The notes under the pieces were generated by a model. The model did no database searches, was not told the DNA's origin, and saw only the letters and a program-made list of their open reading frames with translations. This document shows, in pieces, positions 22,679 to 33,868 of a stretch of 64,000 nt of DNA. Within the stretch, counting starts at the first letter, position 1; the number at the start of each line of letters is the position of its first letter. Source of the DNA: Microthyrium microscopicum (lineage: Eukaryota > Ascomycota > Dothideomycetes > Microthyriales > Microthyriaceae); assembly GCA_010405405.1 (NCBI GenBank), contig MU004230.1, forward strand, positions 406,627-470,626. Direction: 5' to 3'. The position numbers were made by a program, and so were the translations under genes.

Positions 22679-23468
22679 TTGAGTAAGACCCAATCGAGAG
22701 ACACGACCTTGAGGCTCGAGTCTCTATGATCAAATCAAATTAGGATCACCCTCAATACACAACGTCAGACATCGATTACACCTCAGGCGTGTCTTTGTTG
22801 CGAGTATGAATCAAGTATGAATCAATAGACAACTAATGTTAAGCTCAAGAGTTGACGTCTTGTCCGATGATTCAAAACATATTTCAAAAAGCACAAATAT
22901 TGATACTGCAGCATTGTTTTCTCTGTGCATGCACACGATTCATATGGGGAACGGTTTTCCACATTCTTAGCTCACTCGTGGCAGATGTCGGCGTGTTCCA
23001 CCTTCCCATTGATTTTCCTCCCACTTAGACTTGCTTAATCCATCTTAACCTGCAGAACCACCAGTAACCTGCACGACCGTTAGATTCATTGCCTCGGGTC
23101 ATTCCGTGGGGATGGTTGAATAATACCTACATCACCTTACTTGCGTCTTAAAGAGGGTTCCATTGAGCCCTCAGTGCCCCCCTTCGCCGGTGAGTGCTAG
23201 GACACCGCTCCATTTATCATCAATTGCCTGCCATCACTCATCTGTCCACGCCTGCCCAGCCGGAGAAATCTCTCAGACTCGTCTTACATTCTACTGGCAC
23301 ACATGAATCAAATATCTATGTGAGGACGGAGCAGTCAATTGCTGCATGAAACAACCACCAGAAATCCCGACAGCTTGGTCAATCTGGATAAGAGTGTGGG
23401 GAGCTCACTCTATCAACTCGATATTTCACCATCACGCAATTCTGGAACCTCAACCCAAAAGATCGAAG
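22679..23468. other. intergenic, upstream of isochorismatase-fold gene
   Basis: Non-coding as far as can be seen. It contains the promoter and probable 5' untranslated region of the following plus-strand gene. An in-frame ATG at 23346 would lengthen that protein by 41 residues. Confidence 0.45.
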
Positions 23469-24455
23469 ATGTCACAATCAAGATCATCTCGGAGTGGCAC
23501 TGGGCTAGCTGCCCAGCTCACTCGGTCCGCTCCAGAGGTCAAGATGTATCAAGCCCTTGTAATATTTGGCCTCCAGGAAGACTTTCTCTCGCCTGACGGT
23601 CCACTCCCAGTGGACACTACTACCGGCTTTGTCGACCGCATTCTCAGCCTCGTACCCAAGTTTCGCGACCGTGCCGGTCTCGTCATGTGGGTGCGTGCAG
23701 AATCGGCTGCGGACGTTGCAGCAGACAAACTGCCCGGCACAGAGAAGTCAGCAAAAAAGTTTTTCCAGGCACTCGATAAAGAGTTGGATCGAACGGCGGG
23801 AGGAAGCATGGAAAACCCCTTTCAAAAGTATGATACGAGTCCATTTACGACGGCAGTGCAAGAGCAGGTCAGCAAAGCGGACATCATTGTTGATAAAAAA
23901 CATTGCTCGGCCTACTCCAACCCAGGCTTCCAGATCACCATGCATACAAATCTAATAGGGGATGTTTATGTATGTGGAAGCATAAGTGAAATTGACGTCT
24001 ATGCATTTGTTCGCGATGCAGCTTCCAAGGCATTGAAAGTGCACATCATCGAGGACTGTTTGGGATATCGAAACCGCAGTAGGAACGATCATGCTGTCCG
24101 TCGTATGGTCAAGGAAATGGCTGCGAAGAAGATCACCAGTGTCGACATCCACAAGGAACTAGATGAGCCGCTGAAACAAACTGCGGATGCTGACGAACTG
24201 GCTGATATCTTGGGAGACAAGATGAAGGTCGATGGCGAGCCAGAGCCAGAGCCACCAAAGCAAGATGTTGTGAGACCTTCTCGCAAAGACATTATGCTTC
24301 CATCTGGTATCTTGAAAAAGCAGCCTTCGACCACCAAGATTTATACGAGAAAATCACGGAAGCCGATCAGTAGTAGCAGTCAGCCTCCATCTGCACCAGA
24401 ATCGCCAGCACCACCTACACCTTCGGCATCTGCTCCACCATCGACAGAAGTTTGA
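23469..24455 (+). CDS. isochorismatase-fold protein, possibly without nucleophile Cys
   Basis: A single-exon gene of 328 residues from the chosen ATG. Residues 29-220 show the cysteine-hydrolase/isochorismatase fold: beta strand ALVIFGLQEDF with the first catalytic Asp (D38), a Lys-containing segment (VDKKHCSAYSNPGF) and strand VYVCGSIS. In cysteine hydrolases the nucleophile Cys follows the cis-peptide loop; here that position appears to be Asp (GSISEIDVY, D176), although a Cys precedes the loop (C169). The last 110 residues are a disordered Pro/Ser/Lys-rich tail. The upstream ATG at 23346 is an alternative start. Substrate unknown; a non-catalytic or altered role is possible. Confidence 0.75.
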   Translation: MSQSRSSRSGTGLAAQLTRSAPEVKMYQALVIFGLQEDFLSPDGPLPVDTTTGFVDRILSLVPKFRDRAGLVMWVRAESAADVAADKLPGTEKSAKKFFQALDKELDRTAGGSMENPFQKYDTSPFTTAVQEQVSKADIIVDKKHCSAYSNPGFQITMHTNLIGDVYVCGSISEIDVYAFVRDAASKALKVHIIEDCLGYRNRSRNDHAVRRMVKEMAAKKITSVDIHKELDEPLKQTADADELADILGDKMKVDGEPEPEPPKQDVVRPSRKDIMLPSGILKKQPSTTKIYTRKSRKPISSSSQPPSAPESPAPPTPSASAPPSTEV

Positions 24456-24761
24456 TTGCTTCAAAACCATCTCGGCTGTGGGGTAACATCTTGAGGCCTG
24501 GAAGGTTGAAGAAAGGCTTCGAATCTGGACCCGCACGATCTGCATGACTCCAAGACAACTCAGCCGCAAACCTCAACAGCCAGATCAAGGCGGAGTCACT
24601 TGGCATGGGATAAAAATATTCACTCTTGGATGATTTCACAATCTTTCTAACAGATCAAATGTGACAGATTATATATATTCAATATCCATAATTTCTTGCC
24701 GCCCAATCCGCCAACATCGATCTATCAGCACGAACTACTACCAGCAAGATTACTAGCGAGA

Positions 24762-25685
24762 ATGTCAAAAACGAAAATACCATCGTTGGCGAATCTACCA
24801 ACACTGGGCCCAGACGACACAATTGGCGAAGGAGACTCCTTCATAAAATATGGTTTGGTAGATCATGCTTCAAGCGGATCTAATGAGTGCGAAGACAACA
24901 CCCTCTCGTCGGACTCAATATTCAAGCTCCTCCATGATGAAGTATCATGGCAAAAAATGTACCATGCCGCAGGCGAAGTCCCACGCCTCGTCGCCGTCCA
25001 AGGCACCATCGACGCAGACGGGAGCAAACCAGTTTATCGACATCCATCTGACCAAAGTCCACCGCTCCTTGCCTTCACTCCAGCAGTTCTACTTGTTAAA
25101 AATGCAGCCGAAGCAGTCATCGGTCATTCACTCAATCATGTTCTAATACAACTCTACCGCGACGGCAAAGATCACATTACTGAACATTCCGATAAGACTC
25201 TTGACATAGTCCGCGGTTCTAAGATCGTGAACGCCAGCTTTGGTGCACGCCGCACAATGCGTCTACGTCGCAAAAGAAAGTCATCCGCCGAGCCTCGTGA
25301 TCCGCGTGAGACACAGCGCGTTCATATGCCACACAACTCACTCTTTGTGCTGGGACTTGCTACCAACCAGTCCTGGCTGCACGGTATCAACGCCGACAAG
25401 CGCTTGAGCATGGACAGGGCGCCGGAGGAGATGGCTTTTGATGGCATGCGCATCTCATTGACCTTTCGACACATCGGCACCTTTTTGGATGCTGACGAGA
25501 CACATATCTGGGGTCAAGGCGCAAGAGCCAAGAGCAAGGAGGACGCGCATGCCGTGGTAGCGGGTGATGATTCGGAGACGGAGCGAATGATATATGCTTT
25601 TGGACGCGAGAACCATCAGGATGAAGAGTGGGATTGGGAGGAGGAATATGGGAAGGGATTTGATGTGCTTCATTTTCGAGCCTAG
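24762..25685 (+). CDS. AlkB-like Fe(II)/2-oxoglutarate dioxygenase
   Basis: A single exon of 307 residues from the first ATG. The double-stranded beta-helix metal site is clear: H142 and D144 in the HSD motif, H207 in WLHGI, and the 2-oxoglutarate-binding R236 in ISLTFRH. The segment LNHVLIQLYRDGKDHITEHSD is characteristic of ALKBH2/3-type enzymes, and a basic patch (ARRTMRLRRKRK) could contact nucleic acid. Such enzymes oxidatively remove alkyl groups from nucleic-acid bases; the exact substrate is unknown here. The C-terminus is acidic (EEWDWEEEYG). It lies about 300 bp downstream of the isochorismatase-fold gene in the same orientation. Confidence 0.88.
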   Translation: MSKTKIPSLANLPTLGPDDTIGEGDSFIKYGLVDHASSGSNECEDNTLSSDSIFKLLHDEVSWQKMYHAAGEVPRLVAVQGTIDADGSKPVYRHPSDQSPPLLAFTPAVLLVKNAAEAVIGHSLNHVLIQLYRDGKDHITEHSDKTLDIVRGSKIVNASFGARRTMRLRRKRKSSAEPRDPRETQRVHMPHNSLFVLGLATNQSWLHGINADKRLSMDRAPEEMAFDGMRISLTFRHIGTFLDADETHIWGQGARAKSKEDAHAVVAGDDSETERMIYAFGRENHQDEEWDWEEEYGKGFDVLHFRA

Positions 25686-27992
25686 GAGCTTAGGAATGCT
25701 GTGCGCCAGTTTTGAGTGTGTCTTTACGGTATCTGTCATACATTTCTGGCCAAGTGAACCTGATGGGTTTCTTCCAAGGGCATGAGTCGAATAAGTTTGA
25801 ATCTTGCTACCACATTTCTTGTTGACTGAGTGGTTACATCAAAGTATACTTCTCGTTCCTGGTCACAGGATTCGATCCATCAAGCTATGGCATTCCCAGT
25901 ATAAACTTCAAAGGATTAGGTCTACAACTACTTTGTAGTTGACTATGTTTACAAATCCAGGTCTTTTCACCCGAACGGTCTCACATTCCCATGGAAAGAT
26001 CCTTCTTACCTAATAGTTCACTCCTGGCCAACCGCATATAGCCAACTGTGGAGAAGATCGGCTCTATCCATGCTTGACAAGCTGGGTTCTTGGTGATCAT
26101 ACATAATAAGCTTTCCGCGCCAAGGAACATACATGGATATAAATCTCTTTTCGTATATCGATTCGAGCTTTTACTTTTAAACGTGGTTGTTCATCAAGTC
26201 AACAACTGAATGACACACTCCCATTGAGTGCGATATCTACCACTGGACCTTATGAAGAGCGTGCTTTCTAAGTCTCATTGCGTTTGATATTCTACAGCTA
26301 CTTCCAAGTACCTTTTACTTCGCAGGACCTGAAGCAATCAGCAATATAACCTAGTACATGGGAACCAAGGAAGCTAATTAAAGAGCGTCATATTCAATTT
26401 GCCTACTGGCTGGCGTTCTTGTGAGTCCTCGGAAAACCTTAATGCCAATTTCAATCCTAGCATGATCACTGACCCAATGTTTCCGGGGGTTTTCTCTTTG
26501 CTCCTCTTCTTGTTGTCCATTGTTCCATCATCGAGTGATGTATCTGGTGTGAAGCCGATGCCAATTCGTTTCACCATCTTAGTGGAGGGTTGGCTTATGG
26601 AGACGACCTTCAATGGCACCTGTTGAGAGCTCTCTGACAGATAATCCCATGTACATTCATTAGCTTTGCTCTAGACACCGGCTATCCTGTCAATAGCTAG
26701 ACCTTTTAGTACGACAAGCAATGGCTCTTCTCAGGCACCTTTCAGTCTGAGCTGTATGTAAATTTGTGGATGAGATGCTCATTGTTCTGAAATGCGCGAT
26801 GTCTTTTGATGAACTTGAAGAGCTACATATGTTTGCGTTTTTAGACTGCGCCAGGCTGATTCCAGTAGCGAGCCGTACTGTATAGGGAGCGGGAATCCCC
26901 CTAAGAAGCTGTGTTGCAGTTTAGTGCTTGGATTTTAAGTGAGGTGTCCTGCTACAGCTCTTCCGGAAATCACCATGAAGATTAGTTGGAAAATTGCTAA
27001 AAGATAGAGGAGATTTGCATAGCGAGCCAATCCAATTCAAGTTTATATTCGAAAGGAGTGTGGGCCACGGGAAAGACTGGCACACTCTCTGGCATTTGTA
27101 CGAGAGGCACGCCTAATCAGCAATATCAGAGAAAACCGACACACAATAGGCGTATAGCTCGATGTTCTTGGGCCAAAATAAATGGAGAGCTAATTATTTG
27201 TACGTAATTGCGTCCTTTGTAAATATCTTGGAAATTGTATTCAAGTTACTTAAGAGCAGTGCGGCTAAACTGATGAGGCTCTGTACCTTCAGCCTGATAC
27301 ACGATGACCCCTGTCAGTTTTGGAACCAGCAAGGCTGTGCCGTACAGTAGTGGGAACGCGATAGGATTCTCGATACATCAGATGTCACTGTCCCTAAGAC
27401 TCGATTGTTTCTCATATTTTCCGTGCTTTAAACCTACTACAGCGTTCTATGTTCTAGTTCATTGACACCAACCGGGAAACTTAACGTGCTCTTGACGGGA
27501 ATGACGGATTCAAGACGTCCGAAACTGACTTTCCCGCATCATCTGTGCTAGGGTGAAATCCATACTGCAGTACTTGGCGAGCTTAACAGGGCAATCATAC
27601 CAGTTTGTGCGTCTCGTGGCGAAGGCTTGAACCCAAAGAGATGAATTTCCCTCACTTCTTTGATTCCTCTCACAACCTACGAGATTCAGCTTAGGGTCTG
27701 AAATTGTACATGCAGGAGTTTTCGGTACTACTGTTTGCACATGGTAGTTGTTTGTATTGAGTTTACAAAAACCTCCCGAGTCAGTTTGCAGGAACACATT
27801 TGTTGTTTAAATGCTCAGTTCGCCAACCATCATGGTCTAAAGAATCAATACCAATCGTTGACTCGGTTTCATTTTCTTTGGTACTTTGATTCTTAGTTTT
27901 AATACCTCAATAGACATTGACTGTCATTGCTTTCTTTTTATACCATAATTTCATAATCGTACTTCCTCTGTGAGGACTCAACAACCACAACC
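25686..27992. other. 2.3-kb intergenic region
   Basis: No gene is supported on either strand; the open frames are under 96 codons and without recognisable features. The composition is near average. The right end, with a TTTTTATACC stretch near 27935, is the promoter of the peroxidase gene. Confidence 0.45.
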
Positions 27993-29768
27993 ATGCGAAC
28001 AAGCTCTTTGCTTGTAGCTCTTGCTACGTCTACTACCACCAGCGCTCTCTCATTTCCCTTTTCAAGTAAACTCTCTGCACGTCAAGCTCCAGCTCTATCT
28101 CCCGCCTCAGCCGCCCCAGGTCCAGCTGTCCCAATTCCCGCTGCTGCTCCGTCCGCATCAGTAGCCGCTGCACATGCACCGGGTATCGCTCCACTCGGCG
28201 ACCCATTCCCTGCCTCGCCCGCCGGCATCATTGGCAAAGGAGCTGGAGGTGGAAAGGGAGGAGGATTGCCCGATATCCCAGGCATGCTCACAAGCCTCAT
28301 AGGAGGCATGGCAACTGGTCTACCAGTTCCCAAGCCCTCTATACCATCAAGCGGGCCTTCAAGCGATCCAGACGACGACCCCGATGACGACCCATCAGAT
28401 GACCCTTCAGACGATCCTCCAAATGGACATCCCGGACTTCCGAATCCATTAGGAGGCTTTCCAGGAGGAAACCCACTCAGTCCTTCGCCGAAGCCGTCTA
28501 CTCCCGCAATGGGCGGCAGCTGTCCAGCCATTTGGCACAAGATATCTGCCGACCTTGTTGAAAAATTCACAGATGGTGCACCTATGGGTAAGTCTCTGGG
28601 CTTCACAAACTCTCTGATAGCTTGTCCGCTGACCAACGCGCAGGCCAATGCAATGATCAAGCTCGAGTCGTCATCCGTATCGCTTTCCACGATTGTGCTG
28701 CTTGGCAGACATCGTTAGGCACTTCTGCAGGTTGCGATGGCTCCCTCTACCTAGCTAAAGAGTACACACGATCAGAGAACGCCGGCATCGAGACTGCTGT
28801 TCCCCAGTTTGGTGCTTTAGCTCAAAGCTACAACGTCAGTGTAGCAGACTTCTTTCAGTTTGCAGCGGGTAAGTCTGTTCCGTTTTACAAAACTGTTTTC
28901 TCGCTTCTTGCAATTTATACAAGTTTCGTTTTTGAGTTTAAAAGCTGGCGAAGAGTCTGTATTTGGGGCTGGTGTTGTCTCATGTCTAGCCCCTGACAGC
29001 TGGCACTGCAGTTGTAAACACATACACACTCAAAACACTGCAGTTTTCAACAGCAGCAAACTCTATTCGTGCCCCAAATTTTGAGATATTCTGGCTAATT
29101 ACTTATTCTTCTAGCACATGCTATAGTCACATGCCCTTTGGGTCCAACAGTGCAGACGTTTGTTGGTCGTCAAGATCGCACCACCGCGAATCCAGAAGGA
29201 TTAATTCCCAATCCTCGCGCCTCGGGCAGTGATATCGTGCAGAACATGCAAGACAAAGGTATCAGCCCGGCGGAACTTGCTGCTCTGCTTGGGGCCCATT
29301 CTTGCAGCAAGCAATTTGAATTTGACCCTTCAAAAGCCGGTGCAGCATTGGATACTACGCCAGGTATTTGGGACGTTGTAAGTTGTTATACGCCATGAGG
29401 GAAGTCTACTTTAGAGTAGTTACTAACAAAATGTCTTAGGATTTCTATGGTCAAGTGCTCACTAAGAAGGCTCCTTTTATTCTTCCAAGTGATCTCGTGC
29501 TGTCGAAACAGAAAGGCGTCTCCGGGCCATGGAAGGACTTTGTGAGCGATCAAACTGGGTGGGACAAGGCTTTTGCTCCAGCGTAAGTGTCATTCTGCTT
29601 CCCCGAAAAACGTATTAATTGTCTTCTAGAATGACCAAGATGTCACTCATGGGAGTCACCCAAGAAGGTCTCATTGACTGCACTTCTGCACTCCCACCAC
29701 CGAAGGACTCCAGCATGTTCAGAGTGAAACCTAGGTTCGCGAGAAGGAGCTCATTCCATTTGAGCTAG
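27993..29768 (+). CDS. secreted class II-type fungal heme peroxidase
   Basis: Five exons (27993-28587, 28644-28868, 29115-29377, 29440-29582, 29630-29768) give 454 residues. A signal peptide (about residues 1-18) is followed by an unusual 150-residue Ala/Pro/Gly-rich extension with a DDDPDDDPSDDPSDD tract, then the peroxidase domain from about residue 172. Distal site RIAFHDC (H214) and proximal site LLGAHSC (H335) are intact, as is a Ca-type GCDGS loop. The enzyme should oxidise phenolic or similar substrates extracellularly with hydrogen peroxide; lignin versus other substrates cannot be decided here. Intron 2 is 246 nt, the others 47-62 nt. Most of the family lacks the acidic linker. Confidence 0.9.
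28365..28425 (+). repeat. Asp/Pro low-complexity coding repeat
   Basis: Degenerate GAY GAY CCN units encode (S/D)DDP repeats inside the peroxidase extension. The codons vary between units, so the tract is not a fresh microsatellite. Confidence 0.7.
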
Positions 29769-30130
29769 ATATAGCAACTCGGAGAATGTGTAATTGCTTG
29801 AAAAGCAAGGCTTTGACTGTATAATATTAGCCTATGATGGAGTTTGTGCTTAGTTGATAATTACTACATAATAGGCGATAAAACGCAATAGCAACAATGA
29901 TCTTCACCCTGATCAGCATCCTCTAAAAGACCCAGGGGAGTGTAGTGTGTTATAAGATGGGCAGTCTGGATATAATATGTAACGTTATGCACACGAAAGA
30001 GCCATTACATAGTGGAGGGATTTTTTTTATTCATTTGGCTATGGTCCGACTCAACGCCATGGCCTTGACAGCCTTGGAAATCTACAAAAGTCCGTTACGT
30101 AGTGCTTGCCAACAAGCCAACCAAGCCAGC
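29769..30130. other. convergent intergenic stretch
   Basis: The 3' flanks of the peroxidase (plus) and CVNH (minus) genes. No supported coding sequence. Confidence 0.45.
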
Positions 30131-30559
30131 TTAGATGAAGACCTATTAAGCCAAAGAGTCAGTTCTTGCTCCTCATACAGTGTTGCAAAGGTTCAAGGGT
30201 AGCATACCAACTGTCCATCGCTGTTTTGAATACGCTCACCAAGATTTAGATCACGCTGATTATGACCACCATTGCCATCATCAATGACAGCACGGAGGAC
30301 GGGAACGGATGCGTCTCCCTCGACAGTGAAGTTGATGTCCTGGGAGCTGCCTGAGAAGTTTTCACCACCCCACTGGAAGTTGCCCCAATCGTTGCCTATA
30401 AATTCTTAGCTCGAAGCTACAGTACCATGGGAACTTACCAATGCAGGAGTTGAGATCGAGTTCGGCATCGACCCAGTCGCCGTTCACGTTCTGGAGTTGA
30501 CCGCGGAGGATATGGCCATCATCGACGCGAAGGTTCTGGGCTGACTGAGCAAAAGACAT
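30131..30559 (-). CDS. cyanovirin-N homology (CVNH) lectin-like protein
   Basis: Three exons (30559-30439, 30395-30208, 30142-30131) give 106 residues, the size of a single CVNH domain. Two internally similar halves are visible: SAQNLRVDDGHILRGQLQN with DLNSCIGNDWGNFQWGG, and a second with VPVLRAVIDDGNGG and LNLGERIQNSDGQLVFI. CVNH proteins are small fungal lectins that bind high-mannose glycans. No signal peptide is seen, so it may be cytosolic or leave by an unconventional route. The last exon is only 12 nt (Val-Phe-Ile-stop); if its intron were retained, the protein would end Val-Cys-Tyr-Pro instead. Introns are 43 and 65 nt. Confidence 0.85.
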
Positions 30560-31737
30560 TGTGCTGGAAGAGAATTGAGCTTGATTTTGTGCGTTGTTGA
30601 GTTTGAGAAGATGTATCTGGAGGATGGTCTGAAAGATCAGAGATGCTCCAGGTGCTTATATAGGCGATGATTGTCTAAGTGGGCTCGAGGAAGTCGCCAG
30701 GGAGCGCCTCGCCGCCATGACGACAAATGGCCCGATCATTGCAGCAAGCACGATGAGTGAATTGAAGCCCTGCGGCTAGAGCAACTTCTTGTGATCATGA
30801 GGGGAAGCAAGCATGCACCGCCGCTCGGAATTGATTGGATTGTGGCAGTGAAGCATTTGCATCAAAGCCGGGTCGGACCACGATTTAGATGAAAAACATG
30901 GGGAAATCTTCAGGGGCAAGGCCTGTCCTACCGCAGTGGGCGGAAGTGCTAACCAGGGAGCTATAAAAAGTCATGCACGTTGCTACTTTTGTAAAATCTA
31001 GACCATGATGTTGCAATGCCGGAGTGAGGAGCTTGGTGACAAGCAAATGAGTAGCAGATGGATCAGGTTAGGAACTAGCTTCTGTTATCGAAGTTATCGA
31101 ATCAGAAAAAATAGCTCCTCAAAGCTTGTATTAGCGGTAAACTCCAAAGATGTGTCTTCAAGTGGTGTCAATCTCCAGTATCGGAGTTACTTCCAAGGGT
31201 AACCAGGAAGTCCTTGTACGTTGTTTACTGTATCCGAGGTATGGCGTTATGATCATGTCATACTCCCGCCCATAGGTCCGTTGATATTGAATCATGCTTG
31301 AGGAGTGTGGCACTTCTAGGCAACGGCTTGAAACATGTTGAGATGAATCGTTAGGAAATAATTGTAAGAATCAGTGATGGTCCTCTCTTTCTCAGACAAG
31401 AAAGAAAGTTTAATCACCATCGTTAGCCATATTTTCCAAACATTGGTAATATTGCATCATTTTGATATAAATCCTGGTGCATGTTGACCCTAATCACTGA
31501 TTGAAGTGACGAAAGCTTCAGTGGCTTAGCTGACTTTCGATACTGGTGTGTACGGAACGTTGAGTGTGGACTTAATCTGTGCGGCATATCCTGGATAGCA
31601 GCCTCCGAAACAACAAATTTGGTACTAGCCCCGAACACTTCGGGGGCTTATGCTAGACAATGCTGTTGACTGAGACGCAAGTCTTTGAAGGCGAAATCTC
31701 GAGGAGCGGAGTTGGTGGTTTGATTTCGTGTCCTATC
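30560..31737. other. intergenic, promoter of CVNH gene and 3' flank of MRF1
   Basis: No supported gene in about 1.2 kb. A TATA element for the CVNH gene lies at 30656-30662. Confidence 0.45.
30656..30662 (-). promoter_or_regulatory. TATA box of CVNH gene
   Basis: TATATAA on the minus strand, 97 bp upstream of the CVNH start codon, in a GC-richer context (CGCC...GCACC). TATA-containing promoters are common in strongly regulated fungal genes. Confidence 0.5.
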
Positions 31738-33101
31738 TCACACACTACCACTATTGGTGGTCGTACTATCAGCAATCATGTCTTCCACTTCTGTTTCAGT
31801 GAGCCATTTCCGAGCACTCTCCATGAGCTTTTGTAGATTCTGGCCGCCAGACATGATTCCCTCTAGTCCATGGACAGTCGTACCGCTACGATGATCTGTC
31901 ACTCGCTGTTGTTGCCAGTTATACGTCCGTATCTTGTCAGATCGTCCAGTACGATTGACACCAACGACATTTCGTCGCATGCTCACAAGCTCTTGCTCTC
32001 TTGCTTCGCGTCTGGTGTGGGCCAACTTTGCGCGTAACAGACTCCAAGCCCTGGTCTCATTTGACGGTCGTGAGCGTGACTCTTGCATAAACACGGTTGT
32101 CTTTGTTGGAAGATGAACAAGCCTGACAGCCGATTCTGTCTTGTTGACGTGCTGTCCACCCGCGCCAGATGCTCGCATGTATTCCTTTCTAATGTCTTTG
32201 GGGTCAATGTAGAAATCGCTCGTCGGATCGTTCATATCGATATCCGCAGCATCAGCGTTGTCTGAAAATGACGGAAGAACCATAACGGAAGCGGTGCTAG
32301 TGTGGATTCGTCCCTTCTCTTCGGTTGCTGGTACTCGTTGAACTCGGTGTACACCAGCTTCGCATCTCAGCAGACCATATGCGCCTGCACTCTCCACCTC
32401 CATGATTGCTTCGATCAACTGGTTTGGGTCTTCCTCTGATCTCTCATAGGAGACTAGGCTTGCACTAAGCCTGTTGTCTGCGCAGAAACCTTGATACATG
32501 TGAACTAAATCAGATGCAAACAAAGCAGCTTCTTTTCCTCCTATTCCAGGCCGAATCTCCATAAGGCATGGTAAATCGGCAAAAGGATGCTTCGGAATTA
32601 GGCTTTTGGTCAAAGACTGTGATGCCTTCTGCAGGTCGTCAGCGCATTGTTCCACGTCCTGGTTTGCTAGCTCTCGAAGTTCTGCATCGGTTTCAGGATC
32701 TCGTAATAGAGCTCGTAGCTCTTCCAGAGACTAAACATGTCAGCTAAAATTCCCGTTGTGCATCCTAAGTTACACACCTTATTTGCGTGATCCCAAGAGC
32801 TGAGCGCATCCACGACCAAACGAAGCTCTCCAGCCCTTTTCGCTATTTTCGAGTCATAGTTGCTCTCTAACTGTTTCGCAAGATCATGATGCTCAGAGTT
32901 GATCTTTCTCGCTCTTTGTAGCAACGCGGGATAGATAGTGTCACTCGTAATGCCAGTTGCGGCCGCTGTAAGGGATGATTAGCGAAGCTAAGAATAAGGA
33001 TGAGAGTTCATACCTGTCGATTGGCGTCGCAAACCCAAGGGCCTCAAAGGCTTGAGCCATTGACGCGTACATCTTGCACATATCCAAGGAGTTCTGAACA
33101 T
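31738..33101 (-). CDS. mrf1: mitochondrial peptide chain release factor 1
   Basis: Three exons (33101-33014, 32965-32778, 32730-31738) with introns of 48 and 47 nt give 422 residues. The N-terminus (MFRTPWICARCTRQWLKP) is Arg-rich with no acidic residue for the first 40 residues, a mitochondrial presequence. The GGQ peptidyl-tRNA hydrolysis motif lies at about 284-286 in RASGAGGQHVNKTESAVRL, and the domain-2 region RVQRVPATE is class-I RF type. It terminates mitochondrial translation at UAA/UAG. Another ATG frame near the start exists but fails to splice in frame, so I chose the frame encoding the Arg-rich presequence. The small Cys/His protein gene lies about 320 bp upstream on the same strand. 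Confidence 0.93.
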
Positions 33102-33421
33102 GACATGTCATCCGATGGTGTACAAGAAAAAAGTTCCTGGGGTTCGGATATTTGATGGTGAGGTGGCGGTTAATTAAACGCGGAATGGCGCTTAAACATC
33201 ACCTTTCGTCGTTTTCTTCATTTCGTCTCATTCTTCTCCCTCGTTATACTGTTGTTCGTATACTTTACAGGATCGATCGGATTATCCATAAACAAATTTA
33301 ATTATCTACATATGTAGTTCCATAACCAACAGAAAGCAGACGCGCGAAGCTCACGCCTCGGCATTGGGTATCATAACATTTCAAACAACCATCGCAAGAC
33401 AATAAAAAACCATGCACCTAT
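33102..33421. other. short intergenic region
   Basis: Promoter of mrf1 and 3' flank of the Cys/His-rich gene, both minus strand. Contains a TTAATTAA site near 33170 but no clear coding or regulatory feature. Confidence 0.4.
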
Positions 33422-33868
33422 TCAATTCCCTGCGCCCCGTCGTCTCGATCTCGTCGCTCCGATAGCGCCCGCTACCGTCTCGGACTCCGACTCGACCGAT
33501 ATAACCTCCTCCACGACACGAGACTGAATAGCGCGAGGTCGTTTTTTGGGGCGTGGATTGCTCTCGTTCAATGCCTGTGTCATGGCAGCTTCGGTCTTCC
33601 ACTTCTTGAGGATCTCTTCCTCGACTTTGTTCTCCAGAATATGGAAAGATGCGTGGTGGCCGCAGCCGTCGCAGTCATATGAGGTAGCGGCCTATTCGTC
33701 AGCTTGATTTTTAGGGGAGGATGGAAAACTTACTTTTAGCGGGTTGAGCATAAATCGCTGGCACTGGCATCTACTCACCAGTATCCCATCTTTGTTATTA
33801 CATTGGCCTCGAGGCGGGATGTAGTTCATCAGATTCCATATGTTGTTCGGTTGATTGTCAGATGCCAT
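33422..33868 (-). CDS. small Cys/His-rich nuclear-type protein, function unknown
   Basis: Two exons (33868-33734, 33691-33422) and a short 42-nt intron give 134 residues. The first 65 residues hold a likely metal-binding pattern, C23-X10-CQC and then YDCDGCGHHASFH across the splice junction, resembling a zinc ribbon or treble-clef-like site. A central helix (ENKVEEEILKKWKTEAAMTQ) leads to a basic patch (PRPKKRPR) fitting a nuclear localisation signal, then a Ser/Glu-rich stretch and a basic end (TRSRRRGAGN). I do not recognise a named family. Alternative starts or a different intron are possible, but the two halves make a coherent frame only with this junction. Confidence 0.6.

Noticed and set aside
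28082-28690. 202-codon minus-strand open frame
   Set aside because: It is the antisense of the peroxidase first exon; GC-rich Pro/Asp codons suppress stops on the opposite strand.
33001-33101. Alternative start frame (MCKMYASMAQ) for the release factor
   Set aside because: Splicing from that frame leads into a stop in exon 2; the MFRTPW frame splices in phase and gives a mitochondrial presequence.
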